Shown here one piece after another: positions 17,319 through 25,758 of a stretch of 64,000 nucleotides of DNA. The stretch comes from AC-32 sp963728765. GTDB taxonomy: Bacteria > Actinomycetota > Thermoleophilia > Gaiellales > Gaiellaceae. The position numbers were made by a program, and so were the translations under genes. The stretch covers positions 186,001 through 250,000 of the forward strand of contig CAVSKX010000004.1 in NCBI GenBank assembly GCA_963728765.1, read 5' to 3'. The stretch's first letter is position 1. Each line of letters starts with the position of its first letter. Below the pieces are notes generated by a model, which did no database searches, had not been told where the DNA came from, and worked only from the letters and a program-made list of their open reading frames with translations.

Positions 17319-19367
17319 ATGCCAACCGAGCCCGGAAAGATCCGCAACGTCGCCGTCACCGGCCATCGCGGGACCGGCAAGACGTCGCTCGTGGAGGCGA
17401 TGCTTTTCCAGGCCGGGGCCGTCAACCGCCTCGGCACCGTCGAGTCCGGCACGACCACCTCGGACTGGGACGACGACGAGCAGCGGCGGCAGATGTCGCT
17501 CGCCTCGTCGCTCTGCCACCTCGAGTGGCAGGGGCGCAAGATCAACCTGATCGACAATCCGGGCGACCCGGGCTTCACCGGGGACACCGTGGCCGCGCTG
17601 CGCGTGGTCGAGGGCGCGCTCGTCGTGGCCAGCGCCGTGATGGGCGTCGAGGTGCAGACGGGCCGGGTCTGGGAGCGCGCCGAGGCGCTCGAGCTCCCGC
17701 GGGTCGTGTTCGTGAACATGCTCGACCGCGAACGGGCCGACTTCTACCGCGCGCTCGAGGGTTTCCGGTCGCAGCTCTCCGAGCGCTGCGTCGCCGTGCA
17801 CCTGCCGATCGGCAGCGAGCACGAGCTGACCGGGATCGTCGACCTGCTGCACATGACCGCCTACGGGAGCCCCGACGGCGAGCGCGAAAGCGGCCCGATG
17901 GAGATCCCCGAAGAGCTGCACGACACCGTCGAGACCTACCGGACGCAGCTGCTCGACTCCGTCGTCGAGACCGACGAGGGGCTGATGGAGCGCTACCTCG
18001 ACGGCGAGGAGCTCGGCACCGAAGAGGTCGCGCACGCGCTCAAGGACGCGGTCACGCGCGGAGAGCTGTTCCCGGTTGCGTGCGGGGTCGCCACGAAGAA
18101 CCTGGGCACAACCGCGCTGCTCGACCTGCTCGTCGAGGGCGTGCCGTCGCCGGCCAGGCGTCCCCCCTCGATCGACGTGAACGGCGCCGGCACGGCCGCG
18201 TTCGTCTTCAAGACCGTCGCCGATCCGTTCGCGGGCCGGATCAACCTCTTCCGGGTGCTCAACGGGACGCTCTCCTCGGACGCAACCGTCGTCAACGCGC
18301 GCTCCCACGCGAAGGAGCGCGTCGGCGCGCTGCTCACGCTGCAGGGCAAGGAGCACGAGCCGGCGAAGGAGTTCGGCGCCGGCGACATCGGTGCCGTCGC
18401 GAAGCTGAAGGAGACGACCACCGGCGACCTGCTGCTCGACGCCGAGCGCGAGCTCGAGCTGCCGCAGCTCGACTTCCCGGAGCCGGTGATGAGCTTCGCG
18501 GTGACGCCGAAGGCAAAGGGCGACGAGGAAAAGGTCGCGTCATCGCTCCGTCGCCTCGCCGAGGAGGACCCGACCCTCGTTCTTCGCCGCGACCCGCAGA
18601 CGGGCGACCAGCTGCTGAGCGGGATGAGCCAGATGCACGTCGAGGTCGCGGTCGACCGCCTGAAGGGCCGGTTCGGCGTGGACGTCGAGCTGCACCAGCC
18701 GCACGTCCCGTACCTCGAGACGATCCGCAAGGAGGCGCGGGCGCGCCACCGCTACAAGAAGCAGACGGGCGGCCGCGGCCAGTTCGGCGACTGCGAGATC
18801 GTCCTCGAACCGCTGCCCGAGCGCGAGGGCTACGAGTTCGTCGACGAGATCGTGGGCGGCGTGATCCAGCAGGGCTTCCGGCCGGCCGTCGACAAGGGCA
18901 TCCAGGAGGCGATGCAACACGGCGAGCTCGCGGGCGCGCCGGTGCAGGGCGTGCGCGTGCGCCTCGTCGACGGGCAGCAGCACAACGTCGACTCCTCGGA
19001 GATGGCCTTCAAGATCGCGGGCTCGATGGCGTTCAAGGACGCCTACGCGAAGGCCGACCCAGTGCTGCTCGAGCCGATCATGGAGGTCGAGGTCAGCGTC
19101 CCGGACGACGCGGTCGGCGCGGTCAACGGCGACCTCAACTCACGGCGCGGGCGGCTGCAGGGGATGGAGCCGCGTGCCGGGATGACCTCGATCAAGGCCG
19201 AGGTGCCGATGGCCGAGATCCTCACGTACTCGCAGGCGCTCACCTCGCTCACCGGCGGCCGCGGCGACTACCACATGCACTTCCTCCGCTACGAGGAAGT
19301 CCCGTCGCACATCGCGCAGAAGATCATCGACGAGACGAAGAAGGAGCTGGAAGAGGCCAGGGTCTAG
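17319..19367 (+). CDS. Elongation factor G-like GTPase (EF-G paralogue)
   Basis: The 682-residue protein has all five EF-G domains in order and a GAGGAGG ribosome-binding site. The G1 loop GHRGTGKTS (15-23) is intact. G3 reads DNPGDPGF where translational GTPases normally have DTPGHxDF, so the catalytic His is missing, and G4 reads NMLD instead of NKxD. Domain IV contains KQTGGRGQFGDCEIVLEP. The canonical fusA normally sits with rpsL and rpsG, which are absent here, so this is the second EF-G type found in many actinobacteria. Its role could be in ribosome recycling or stress rather than elongation. Confidence 0.88.
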   Translation: MPTEPGKIRNVAVTGHRGTGKTSLVEAMLFQAGAVNRLGTVESGTTTSDWDDDEQRRQMSLASSLCHLEWQGRKINLIDNPGDPGFTGDTVAALRVVEGALVVASAVMGVEVQTGRVWERAEALELPRVVFVNMLDRERADFYRALEGFRSQLSERCVAVHLPIGSEHELTGIVDLLHMTAYGSPDGERESGPMEIPEELHDTVETYRTQLLDSVVETDEGLMERYLDGEELGTEEVAHALKDAVTRGELFPVACGVATKNLGTTALLDLLVEGVPSPARRPPSIDVNGAGTAAFVFKTVADPFAGRINLFRVLNGTLSSDATVVNARSHAKERVGALLTLQGKEHEPAKEFGAGDIGAVAKLKETTTGDLLLDAERELELPQLDFPEPVMSFAVTPKAKGDEEKVASSLRRLAEEDPTLVLRRDPQTGDQLLSGMSQMHVEVAVDRLKGRFGVDVELHQPHVPYLETIRKEARARHRYKKQTGGRGQFGDCEIVLEPLPEREGYEFVDEIVGGVIQQGFRPAVDKGIQEAMQHGELAGAPVQGVRVRLVDGQQHNVDSSEMAFKIAGSMAFKDAYAKADPVLLEPIMEVEVSVPDDAVGAVNGDLNSRRGRLQGMEPRAGMTSIKAEVPMAEILTYSQALTSLTGGRGDYHMHFLRYEEVPSHIAQKIIDETKKELEEARV

Positions 19368-19395
19368 AGCCCGTTTCGGGAACTGACCTTGTTGG

Positions 19396-19454
19396 CCAAG
19401 GCGCCGCTTGCCGGCGCCGCTTTCAGAAGCCGTGGGCTCTGCCCACGGCTTCGT
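19396..19454 (+). repeat. Two-hairpin repeat element, diverged copy C
   Basis: After CCAAGGCGCCG comes a stem GGCGCCG / CGGCGCC, a linker GCTTTCAGA, then a perfect 10-bp stem AGCCGTGGGC-TCT-GCCCACGGCT. The order and spacing match the other copies although the second stem is a different sequence. It follows the EF-G-like gene and may double as its terminator. Confidence 0.55.
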
Positions 19455-19515
19455 CTGCGGTGGCTAGGCCGTACACCGCGGTCTCTGTCATACGAGACGC
19501 TAAGGTCCCCCGCTC

Positions 19516-20127
19516 ATGCGCATCACCCCGCAGGCAGTTACAGCGGTGCGCACGTGTGCGATCTGCGAGCGGACGCTCCTCGTCGGCGAGCGCACAGTCC
19601 GCTACGCACCCGACGGCCACCACTTCGTCGACGTCTGCCCGCTCTGCCAGGAGACGGCGAGCGAGTACGGCTGGATCAAGGAGGGCAGCCCGACGTCGCC
19701 CGTGGTCGCGGAGCGGCGCAGGCGCAGGCAGTGGCTCGGCGGCCTGTTCGAGGCGAAGAAGCCGGTGGTCGAGCCGGTGGTCGAGGAGCCGATCCTGCGC
19801 CGTCTCTCGCAGCACGAGTTGGCGATGGTCGAAGCGGCGGACCTGTTCAACGAGAGCGACTTCCGGCGCACGATCGCCGGGATCGCGAAGAGCCTGGGGG
19901 AGCCGAAGGCCTCGATCGTGCCGCTGTCGGGAACGAGCAGCGAGGTCGTCCTGACCGTCGCCTGGGACATCTCGTGGTACCAGTACCGCGTCTCGCCGGA
20001 GTCAGCGCAGCCGGTGCGGCTGGCCGAGCGAGGGCACGACCCGCGCGAGCTGGAGTCGATGTTCACGAGCTGGAACGCGAAGCTGACGCGCGACGGTCGA
20101 ATAGCGCCGGACATCTCTCCGGTCTAG
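19516..20127 (+). CDS. Uncharacterised protein with N-terminal zinc ribbon
   Basis: The 203-residue product starts at ATG. Cys14-x2-Cys17 and Cys41-x2-Cys44 form a likely zinc ribbon. A basic stretch (ERRRRRQW, about 66-73) and a Val/Glu-rich linker lead to a C-terminal alpha/beta domain with AWDISWYQYRV and ESMFTSWNAKL. I do not recognise a named family. It stands between the EF-G-like gene and a run of small genes on the same strand. Confidence 0.7.
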   Translation: MRITPQAVTAVRTCAICERTLLVGERTVRYAPDGHHFVDVCPLCQETASEYGWIKEGSPTSPVVAERRRRRQWLGGLFEAKKPVVEPVVEEPILRRLSQHELAMVEAADLFNESDFRRTIAGIAKSLGEPKASIVPLSGTSSEVVLTVAWDISWYQYRVSPESAQPVRLAERGHDPRELESMFTSWNAKLTRDGRIAPDISPV

Positions 20128-20162
20128 CGCGCGGGCGGGCCCTCCCTACAATCCGGAGCAGG

Positions 20163-20384
20163 ATGATCTACTGCGTGATCCCCCGCGAGCTCGAGGACGA
20201 GCTCTACGAGAAGATGGTCGAGTACTACAGGGACAACCCGAACGTGACCGTCATCGTCGACCGCCGCGAGGGGAACGATCGCCGCGGGGGGCGGGCCTAC
20301 GGCGGCAAGCGCCTGATCCGGGATCGTCGCCGCAAGCGCGCCGAGGGCACCTTCCCGAGCACGGATCTTCCCGACGAGGCGTAG
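20163..20384 (+). CDS. Small basic hypothetical protein
   Basis: The ATG at 20163 gives 73 residues: a helix-strand start (ELEDELYEKMVEYY, TVIVDRREGNDRRG) and a strongly basic middle (KRLIRDRRRKR). This VIVDRREGxDRR pattern is familiar from small uncharacterised actinobacterial proteins. It lies 35 bases after the previous gene and 9 before the cupin gene, fitting co-transcription. Function unknown. Confidence 0.6.
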   Translation: MIYCVIPRELEDELYEKMVEYYRDNPNVTVIVDRREGNDRRGGRAYGGKRLIRDRRRKRAEGTFPSTDLPDEA

Positions 20385-20393
20385 CCTCGGGGC

Positions 20394-20810
20394 ATGTCCG
20401 GAGGCCGCTACTGGGTCAAGCGGCTCGACGAGCTGCCCCTCGTGCCCACCAACGATCCGAATGACTTCGACTGGTATCCCGTGCAACACCACCTCGGGCT
20501 CGGCGCGTTCGGCGTGAACGGCTTCGGCGGTGACGTGGGGACGATGCTGGTCGCCGAGCACGACGAGTCAGAGAGCGAGCAGGAGGAGCTCTACGTCGTC
20601 GTCGAGGGCACCGTCCGGTTCACGATCGCGGGTGAAACCTTCCAGGCGAGCGCGGTGACGTTCGTGGCCGTCCCCGACCCGGCGGTCACCCGTTCCGCGA
20701 TCGCGGCGGAGGACGGCACGCTGCTGCTCGCGATCGGCGCGCCCGTCGGCTCCGGCTTCCAGACGACGTGGAGAGCTGAGCATTTCGAGCGCGTACCTCG
20801 CGCGGACTAG
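20394..20810 (+). CDS. Cupin-domain protein
   Basis: The 138-residue product is a single small beta-barrel: QEELYVVVEGTVRFTIAGETF and FVAVPDPAVTRS correspond to the two cupin motifs. The usual metal-binding His residues are replaced (EHDESESEQEELY), so metal binding is uncertain. The substrate is unknown. The gene precedes the aldehyde dehydrogenase by 10 bases. Confidence 0.7.
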   Translation: MSGGRYWVKRLDELPLVPTNDPNDFDWYPVQHHLGLGAFGVNGFGGDVGTMLVAEHDESESEQEELYVVVEGTVRFTIAGETFQASAVTFVAVPDPAVTRSAIAAEDGTLLLAIGAPVGSGFQTTWRAEHFERVPRAD

Positions 20811-20820
20811 AATCGCCGCC

Positions 20821-22317
20821 GTGGCCACGGCGACCAAGACCTTCAAGAACTTCATCGGTGGCGAGTGGGTGGACGCCGCCTCCGGCGAGACCTTCGAGAC
20901 GACGAGCCCCGCGAACGGCGACGTGCTCGGCGTCTTCCCGCGCTCGAGCGTCGAGGACGTCGACCGCGCCGTCGAGGCCGCCAAGACGGCGTACGAGGAC
21001 TGGCGGCTCGTGCCGGCGCCGCACCGCGGCGAGATCCTCTTCCGCTTCGGCCGGTTGCTCGCCGACCACAAGGACGAGCTCGCCGAGCTGATGGCCCGCG
21101 AGATGGGGAAGGTGCTCCCCGAGGCCGCGGGCGACGTCCAGGAAGCGATCGACATGAGCTTCTACATGGGCGGGGAGGGGCGGCGGCTCTTTGGCCACAC
21201 GACCCCGAGCGAGCTGCGCGACAAGTTCAACATGAGCGTGCGCCAGCCGATCGGGGTGATCGGCGTGATCACGCCGTGGAACTTCCCCATCGCGATCCCC
21301 TCGTGGAAGATCGCGCCCGCGCTCGTCTGCGGGAACACGATCGTCTTCAAGCCCGCCACCGACACGCCGCTGCTGGGCGAGCGCTTCGTCGAGCTGCTGG
21401 TCGAGGCCGGCGTCCCCGCCGGCGTGATCAACATCGTCCACGGGGGCGGCGGCGCGGTCGGCGACCGGCTCGTGCGCCACCCCGACGTGCCGGTGATCAC
21501 CCTCACCGGCTCGCGCGAGACCGGTATCGAGGTGATGCGCAACGCGGCCGAGAACCTGAAGCGCATCCACCTCGAGCTCGGCGGCAAGAACGCGATCATC
21601 GTGCTCGACGACGCCGACCTCGACCTCGCGGTCGAGGGGATCGTCTGGTCCGCGTTCGGCACCTCGGGCCAGCGGTGCACGGCCGCCTCGCGCGTAATCG
21701 TCCAGCAGGGGGCCTACGACGAGCTGCAGAGGCGGCTCGTCGCGGCCGCGGAGCAGCTGCGTCTAGGTCCCGGCTGGGAGCAGGGCGTCGACGTCGGCCC
21801 GGTGATCAACAAGCGCGCGCTCGAGAAGATCCACTCGTACACGGAGATCGGGAAGGACGAGGGCGCGAAGCTGCTCACCGGCGGCGAGGTCGCCGGCGGC
21901 GACGGGCTCGGCGACGGCAACTTCTACCGGCCGACGATCTTCGGCGACGTCGACCCGCAGATGCGCGTGGCGCAGGAGGAGATCTTCGGGCCGACGACTG
22001 CGCTGATCCCAGTCCGTGACGTCGACGAGGCGGTCCGCGTCTCGAACGGGATCGAGTACGGCCTGTCGTCCTCGATCTTCACGCGAGACGTGAACACCGC
22101 CTTCCGCGCGATGCGCGACCTCGAGGCCGGGATCACCTACATCAACGCGGGCACGATCGGCGCCGAGGTGCACCTGCCGTTCGGCGGCACGAAGAACACC
22201 GGCAACGGCCACCGTGAGGCCGGTCAGGCCGCGCTCGACGTCTTCACCGAGTGGAAGTCGATCTACGTCGACTACTCGGGGAAGCTGCAGAAGGCGCAGA
22301 TCGACACCGCCGAGTAG
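20821..22317 (+). CDS. NAD(P)-dependent aldehyde dehydrogenase
   Basis: The protein has 498 residues from GTG. Catalytic Cys286 lies in SGQRCTAAS and general base Glu252 in LELGGKN; the cofactor segment is TPWNFPIAIPSWKIAPAL, with a GSRETG turn. Length and motifs fit the ALDH superfamily (oxidising aldehydes to acids), close to the alpha-ketoglutarate-semialdehyde or betaine-type dehydrogenases. The specific substrate cannot be assigned from context. Confidence 0.92.
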   Translation: MATATKTFKNFIGGEWVDAASGETFETTSPANGDVLGVFPRSSVEDVDRAVEAAKTAYEDWRLVPAPHRGEILFRFGRLLADHKDELAELMAREMGKVLPEAAGDVQEAIDMSFYMGGEGRRLFGHTTPSELRDKFNMSVRQPIGVIGVITPWNFPIAIPSWKIAPALVCGNTIVFKPATDTPLLGERFVELLVEAGVPAGVINIVHGGGGAVGDRLVRHPDVPVITLTGSRETGIEVMRNAAENLKRIHLELGGKNAIIVLDDADLDLAVEGIVWSAFGTSGQRCTAASRVIVQQGAYDELQRRLVAAAEQLRLGPGWEQGVDVGPVINKRALEKIHSYTEIGKDEGAKLLTGGEVAGGDGLGDGNFYRPTIFGDVDPQMRVAQEEIFGPTTALIPVRDVDEAVRVSNGIEYGLSSSIFTRDVNTAFRAMRDLEAGITYINAGTIGAEVHLPFGGTKNTGNGHREAGQAALDVFTEWKSIYVDYSGKLQKAQIDTAE

Positions 22318-22321
22318 GCCC

Positions 22322-22807
22322 GTGGACGTTCGCCCGCTCGGCGAGAGCGATCGCGACTGGGTCGAGCGGCTGATCGTCGAGCGGTGGGGCGCACCGCTGG
22401 TCGTCGGCCGGGGCCGGTCCTGGAATCCGGTCGAGCTTCCGGGCTTCGCGGCGTTCGACGACGATCGCTGCGTCGGCCTCGCCACCTACGAGCTCGACGG
22501 CGACGCCTGTGAGCTGGTGACGATCGACGCGCTCGAGGAGGGGAGAGGTGTCGGAACGGCGTTGTTCGGCGCGGTCGTGCAGGCGGCGCGCGAGGCCGGC
22601 TGCAAGCGCGTCCGGCTCGTGACGACGAACAACAACCTCCGGGCGCTGGCCTTCTACCAGAAGCGCGGGTTCCGCCTGGTCGCCCTGGTTCCCGGCGCGG
22701 TCGACGAATCTCGACGGGTCAAGGCTTCGATCCCGACGGAGGATTCGACCGGCCTTCCCATCCGCGACGAGCTGCACCTCGAGCTCCTGCTCGACCACGC
22801 CGTCTAA
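22322..22807 (+). CDS. GNAT-family N-acetyltransferase
   Basis: The GTG at 22322, 4 bases after the ALDH stop, gives 161 residues. The acetyl-CoA loop is LEEGRGVGTALFGAVVQAA and the C-terminal signature is TTNNNLRALAFYQKRGFRLV, both standard GNAT blocks. The acceptor substrate is unknown. The tight spacing on both sides suggests one transcript from the zinc-ribbon gene through RNase H. Confidence 0.85.
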   Translation: MDVRPLGESDRDWVERLIVERWGAPLVVGRGRSWNPVELPGFAAFDDDRCVGLATYELDGDACELVTIDALEEGRGVGTALFGAVVQAAREAGCKRVRLVTTNNNLRALAFYQKRGFRLVALVPGAVDESRRVKASIPTEDSTGLPIRDELHLELLLDHAV

Positions 22808-22816
22808 GGTCCGCGG

Positions 22817-23155
22817 ATGGATCGCAAGCTGGTGGTGTTCGTGCCGCGCGAGGCCCTCGACCCCGTCCGCGAGGCGCTGTTCGCGGCGGGCGCCGGCCGG
22901 ATCGGCGACTACGAGCGCTGCTCTTGGTACACGGAGGGGACGGGCACGTTCCTGGGCGGCGCGTCGACTGCGCCGAACGTCGGCCAGCCCGGCCGCGAGG
23001 AGCGTGTCGCCGAGCTCCGGCTCGAGACGGTCTACCCGTCCGCGCGGGAGGCGGAGGTCGTCAACGCGTTGCGGAAGGCGCACCCGTACGAGGAGCCTGC
23101 CTTCGACCTCTACGTGCTCGCCGACCCCGCGGCCCACCACCGCCACGGCGTCTGA
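22817..23155 (+). CDS. Stand-alone NIF3/YqfO insertion-domain (CutA/PII-like) protein
   Basis: The 112-residue product aligns by eye with the internal domain of YqfO-type NIF3 proteins: VFVPREALDPVREALFAAGAG, IGDYERCSWYTEGTGTFLGG, PNVGQPGREERVAELRLE and KAHPYEEPAFDLY. The flanking NIF3 dinuclear-metal halves are missing, so this is the ferredoxin-like domain alone. Function is not established. It is followed 1 base later by the RNase H gene. Confidence 0.8.
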   Translation: MDRKLVVFVPREALDPVREALFAAGAGRIGDYERCSWYTEGTGTFLGGASTAPNVGQPGREERVAELRLETVYPSAREAEVVNALRKAHPYEEPAFDLYVLADPAAHHRHGV

Positions 23156-23156
23156 C

Positions 23157-23558
23157 GTGAAGGCGCGGCTCTCGACCGACGGCGGCTCGCGCGGGAACCC
23201 CGGGCCCGCGGCTTACGGCTACGTGCTCGAGGCGGAGGACGGGACCGTGCTCGACGCGCGGGGCGACACGATCGGCGTCGCGACCAACAACGTGGCCGAG
23301 TACCGGGCGCTGCTCGCCGGGCTGGCCTCGGCGCTGGAGCGCGGAATCGGCGACCTCGAGGTGATCTCCGACTCGGAGCTGCTCGTCAAGCAGATGCGCG
23401 GCGAGTACAAGGTCAAGAGCCCGACGCTGCGCGAGCTCGTCGACGAGGCGCAGGCCCTGGCCGGCCGGCTCGGGAGCGTCCGCTTCACCGCGGTCCGCCG
23501 CGAGCACAACGAGCTCGCCGACCGGCTCGTCAACGAGGCGCTCGACTCGGCCGGCTGA
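23157..23558 (+). CDS. Ribonuclease H (type I family)
   Basis: GTG 23157 gives 133 residues. The four acidic catalytic residues are Asp8 (STDGGSRGNPG), Glu48 (NNVAEYRA), Asp72 (VISDSEL) and Asp122 (NELADRLVN). The KQMRGEYKVKSPTL segment is typical of the short actinobacterial and archaeal type. It removes RNA from RNA-DNA hybrids. Its last 29 bases overlap the 3' end of the convergent phosphorylase gene. Confidence 0.92.
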   Translation: MKARLSTDGGSRGNPGPAAYGYVLEAEDGTVLDARGDTIGVATNNVAEYRALLAGLASALERGIGDLEVISDSELLVKQMRGEYKVKSPTLRELVDEAQALAGRLGSVRFTAVRREHNELADRLVNEALDSAG

Positions 23559-25335
23559 CCGACCGCGCCTCGAGGTGCGCGGGGACGTAGAAGCGCTCGG
23601 CGTACTCGCCGACCATGCGGTGGCTGGTGAAGCGGGCTCCCGCCGAGGCGATGGCCGCGCGTCCGGTCGCGAGCCAGGCCTCCGGCTCGCCGTAGTACCT
23701 CGGCAGGACCTCCTCGCGCAGGAGCCGAAAGAGCTCGGCCGCGTCGGCGTCGTCCTGCTCGGCCTGGGTCTCCGCGCCCGTGCCCGGGATCGCCCACCCG
23801 GCCTCCGGCGTGTAGCCCTCGTCCCACCACCCGTCCAGCACCGACAGGTTCGGCGTGCCGTTCAGCGCGGCCTTCATCCCGCTCGTTCCCGAGGCCTCCT
23901 CCAGGCGCCGCGGCAGGTTCAGCCAGACGTCGACGCCCTGCACGAGCGCCCGGGCGAGCGCGAGGTCGTAGCCGCGGAGGAAGACCACCCGGCCTCGTGC
24001 GCCCGGGTTCTCCGCGAGCGCGACGACCTTCTCGAGCACGCCCTTGCCCTCGGTGTCGTCCGGGTGCGCCTTGCCCGCGTACACGAGCTGGAGCGGCCGC
24101 TCGTCGTCGGCGAGCAGCGCGGCGAGCTCCTCCGTTCGGCGGAGGAGGAGGTCGGCGCGCTTGTAGGTCGCGAACCGGCGCGCGAAACCGATCGTCAACG
24201 CCTCGGGATCGAGCGAGACATCGGTGCGGTCCGCGACGAGCCGGAACAGCTCGGCTTTGCTTGCGCGATGTACCCGGTCGAGCTCGGCCGGTTCGAGCTC
24301 GTGCGTCCGCTCCCAGTCCGGCTCCGGCGCCGCGACGTCGACGCCCGCGGCGGCCAGCGCCTCCGAGAGCGCCGGCGAGACCCACGTGGGCGCGTGCACG
24401 CCGTTCGTGACGTGGTCGATCGGAACCTTCTCGACCGGCCGCCCCGGCCACAGGTGCGCCCACATCGCGCGCGCGACTTCGGCGTGGAGCCGCGAGACCG
24501 CGTTGCAGCGCTCGGCGGTGCGCAGCGCGAGTGGCGTGAGGCCGAAGCTCTCGTCCCTTGGGCGTGAACGGCCGAGCGCGGCGACCGTCTCCCACGCGAC
24601 GTCCAGGCTCTCGACGAGCGGGTGGAGGCTCCGCCGCGCGAGCTCGCCGTCGAAGGTCTCGTTCCCGGCCGGCACCGGGGTGTGCGTCGTGAAGACCGTC
24701 GCGCGACGGACGTCTTCCAGGGCCTCGTCGAACGACGCCCCACGCTCCTCGACCAGGACGCGCATCCGTTCGAGCCCGGCGAACGCAGCATGCCCTTCGT
24801 TCAGGTGGAAGACGGTCGGCTCGAAGCCGAGCGCCGAGAGCGCCCGGATGCCGCCGACGCCGAGCACCAGCTCCTGCCCGATGCGCGTCTCCCGGTCGCC
24901 GCCGTAGAGCCGCGCGGTGAGCGCGCGTGCCCACCCCGGGTTCTCGGGCAAGCCGGTGTCGAGCAGGAGGAGCGGAACTGCGCCCACCTCGAAGCGCCAG
25001 ACCGCCGCCGCGATCTCGTCGCCGCCGATCTCGACCGGGACCGAGACGTCGGTCCACACGAGGCCGAGCTCGGCCGGCGCGTTGAGCGCGTACTGCTCGC
25101 GCTGCTGTCCCTCGGCCACCTCCTGACGGAAGTAGCCCTCGCGGTAGAAGAGCCCGACGCCGACGAGCGGCACCCCGAGATCGGACGCCGACTTGAGGTG
25201 GTCGCCGGCGAGCACGCCGAGGCCGCCCGCGTAGATCGGGAGCCGTTCGTCGACCGCGAACTCGAGCGAGAAGTAGGCGACGAGGAGGTCGTCCGGCAGC
25301 GTCACGCGCGGCAGGCTAGCCGGGACCGGCCGCAC
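23530..25335 (-). CDS. glgP: Alpha-glucan (glycogen) phosphorylase, short type
   Basis: The GTG start at 25335 gives 601 residues; a GTG about 10 codons later (VTLPDDLLVAYFSLEF) is also possible. The length matches the short alpha-glucan phosphorylases rather than the 800-residue glycogen enzymes. Recognisable blocks are VAYFSLEFAVDERLPIYAGG, the FHLNEGHAAF motif, IDHVTNGVHAPTW, and SGTSGMKAALNG, which holds the PLP lysine. It releases glucose-1-phosphate from alpha-1,4-glucans. With the importer and GH13 enzyme 8 kb away it points to an active alpha-glucan economy. Confidence 0.9.
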   Translation of the reverse strand: MRPVPASLPRVTLPDDLLVAYFSLEFAVDERLPIYAGGLGVLAGDHLKSASDLGVPLVGVGLFYREGYFRQEVAEGQQREQYALNAPAELGLVWTDVSVPVEIGGDEIAAAVWRFEVGAVPLLLLDTGLPENPGWARALTARLYGGDRETRIGQELVLGVGGIRALSALGFEPTVFHLNEGHAAFAGLERMRVLVEERGASFDEALEDVRRATVFTTHTPVPAGNETFDGELARRSLHPLVESLDVAWETVAALGRSRPRDESFGLTPLALRTAERCNAVSRLHAEVARAMWAHLWPGRPVEKVPIDHVTNGVHAPTWVSPALSEALAAAGVDVAAPEPDWERTHELEPAELDRVHRASKAELFRLVADRTDVSLDPEALTIGFARRFATYKRADLLLRRTEELAALLADDERPLQLVYAGKAHPDDTEGKGVLEKVVALAENPGARGRVVFLRGYDLALARALVQGVDVWLNLPRRLEEASGTSGMKAALNGTPNLSVLDGWWDEGYTPEAGWAIPGTGAETQAEQDDADAAELFRLLREEVLPRYYGEPEAWLATGRAAIASAGARFTSHRMVGEYAERFYVPAHLEARSVSRPSRAPR

Positions 25336-25363
25336 GCGAGCGAGGCTATACTCGGCGGGCCGG

Positions 25364-25440
25364 GCGGATGTAGCTCAGTTGGCTAGAGCATCTGCTTGCC
25401 ATGCAGAAGGTCGTGGGTTCGAGTCCCATCATCCGCTCCA
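25364..25440 (+). tRNA. trnG: tRNA-Gly (anticodon GCC)
   Basis: A full cloverleaf runs from GCGGATG to CATCCGC, discriminator T and an encoded CCA. The anticodon loop TTGCCAT gives GCC. A TATACT -10-like hexamer lies at 25347-25352, 11 bases upstream, without a good -35 box. A Rho-independent terminator follows directly. Confidence 0.96.
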
Positions 25441-25447
25441 TGTGAAA

Positions 25448-25473
25448 GCCCCGCCCCGGCGGGGTTTTTGTTT
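25448..25473 (+). terminator. Rho-independent terminator of tRNA-Gly
   Basis: GCCCCGCCCCGGCGGGG forms a GC stem with a 4-base loop, followed at once by TTTTTGTTT. Its place 8 bases after the tRNA CCA end makes the assignment clear. Confidence 0.9.
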
Positions 25474-25656
25474 GAGGCAGCTCCTTTTCACGCCGCTCAG
25501 CGTCCTGGGTAGTCATCAGTGCCACAAGAAGACGTACCGGGGCACGGGTGCGGCCGGGGAAGAGTCGAAGCACCCATTCAGCCAGGTTCTCGCGAAGGAC
25601 ACTCGGCCCGTGATCGGCGGCGGCATCGTTCGCCGCCGCCAATCCGAAAGCAGGGT

Positions 25657-25758
25657 CTAATACCCGGCGCCGCCACCGCCGCCGCCGAGGATTGCCGCGA
25701 CAACCACGAAAGCGACGACGGTAACGACAGCGGCTCCAACGATGACCATTCGCTTCAT
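25657..25758 (-). CDS. 33-residue hydrophobic peptide with glycine-rich tail
   Basis: On the minus strand ATG 25758 is preceded, at ideal spacing, by GAGGAGGT. The peptide starts MKRMVIVGAAVVTVVAFVVV, a single membrane helix, and ends in a six-glycine run followed by AGY and TAG. The whole reading frame keeps GC-rich third positions. An overlapping longer frame (25755-26033, minus) ends across this ATG as ATGA, but I cannot support that frame as a gene. The leader shares ACTCGAT(T/C)GAGGAGG with the DUF4234 gene upstream on the same strand. Function unknown. Confidence 0.6.
   Translation of the reverse strand: MKRMVIVGAAVVTVVAFVVVAAILGGGGGGAGY

Noticed and set aside
17282..19954. An 890-codon plus-strand frame over the EF-G-like gene
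   Set aside because: It is an Arg/Ala/Gly-rich frame shadow; the EF-G motifs are in the neighbouring frame.
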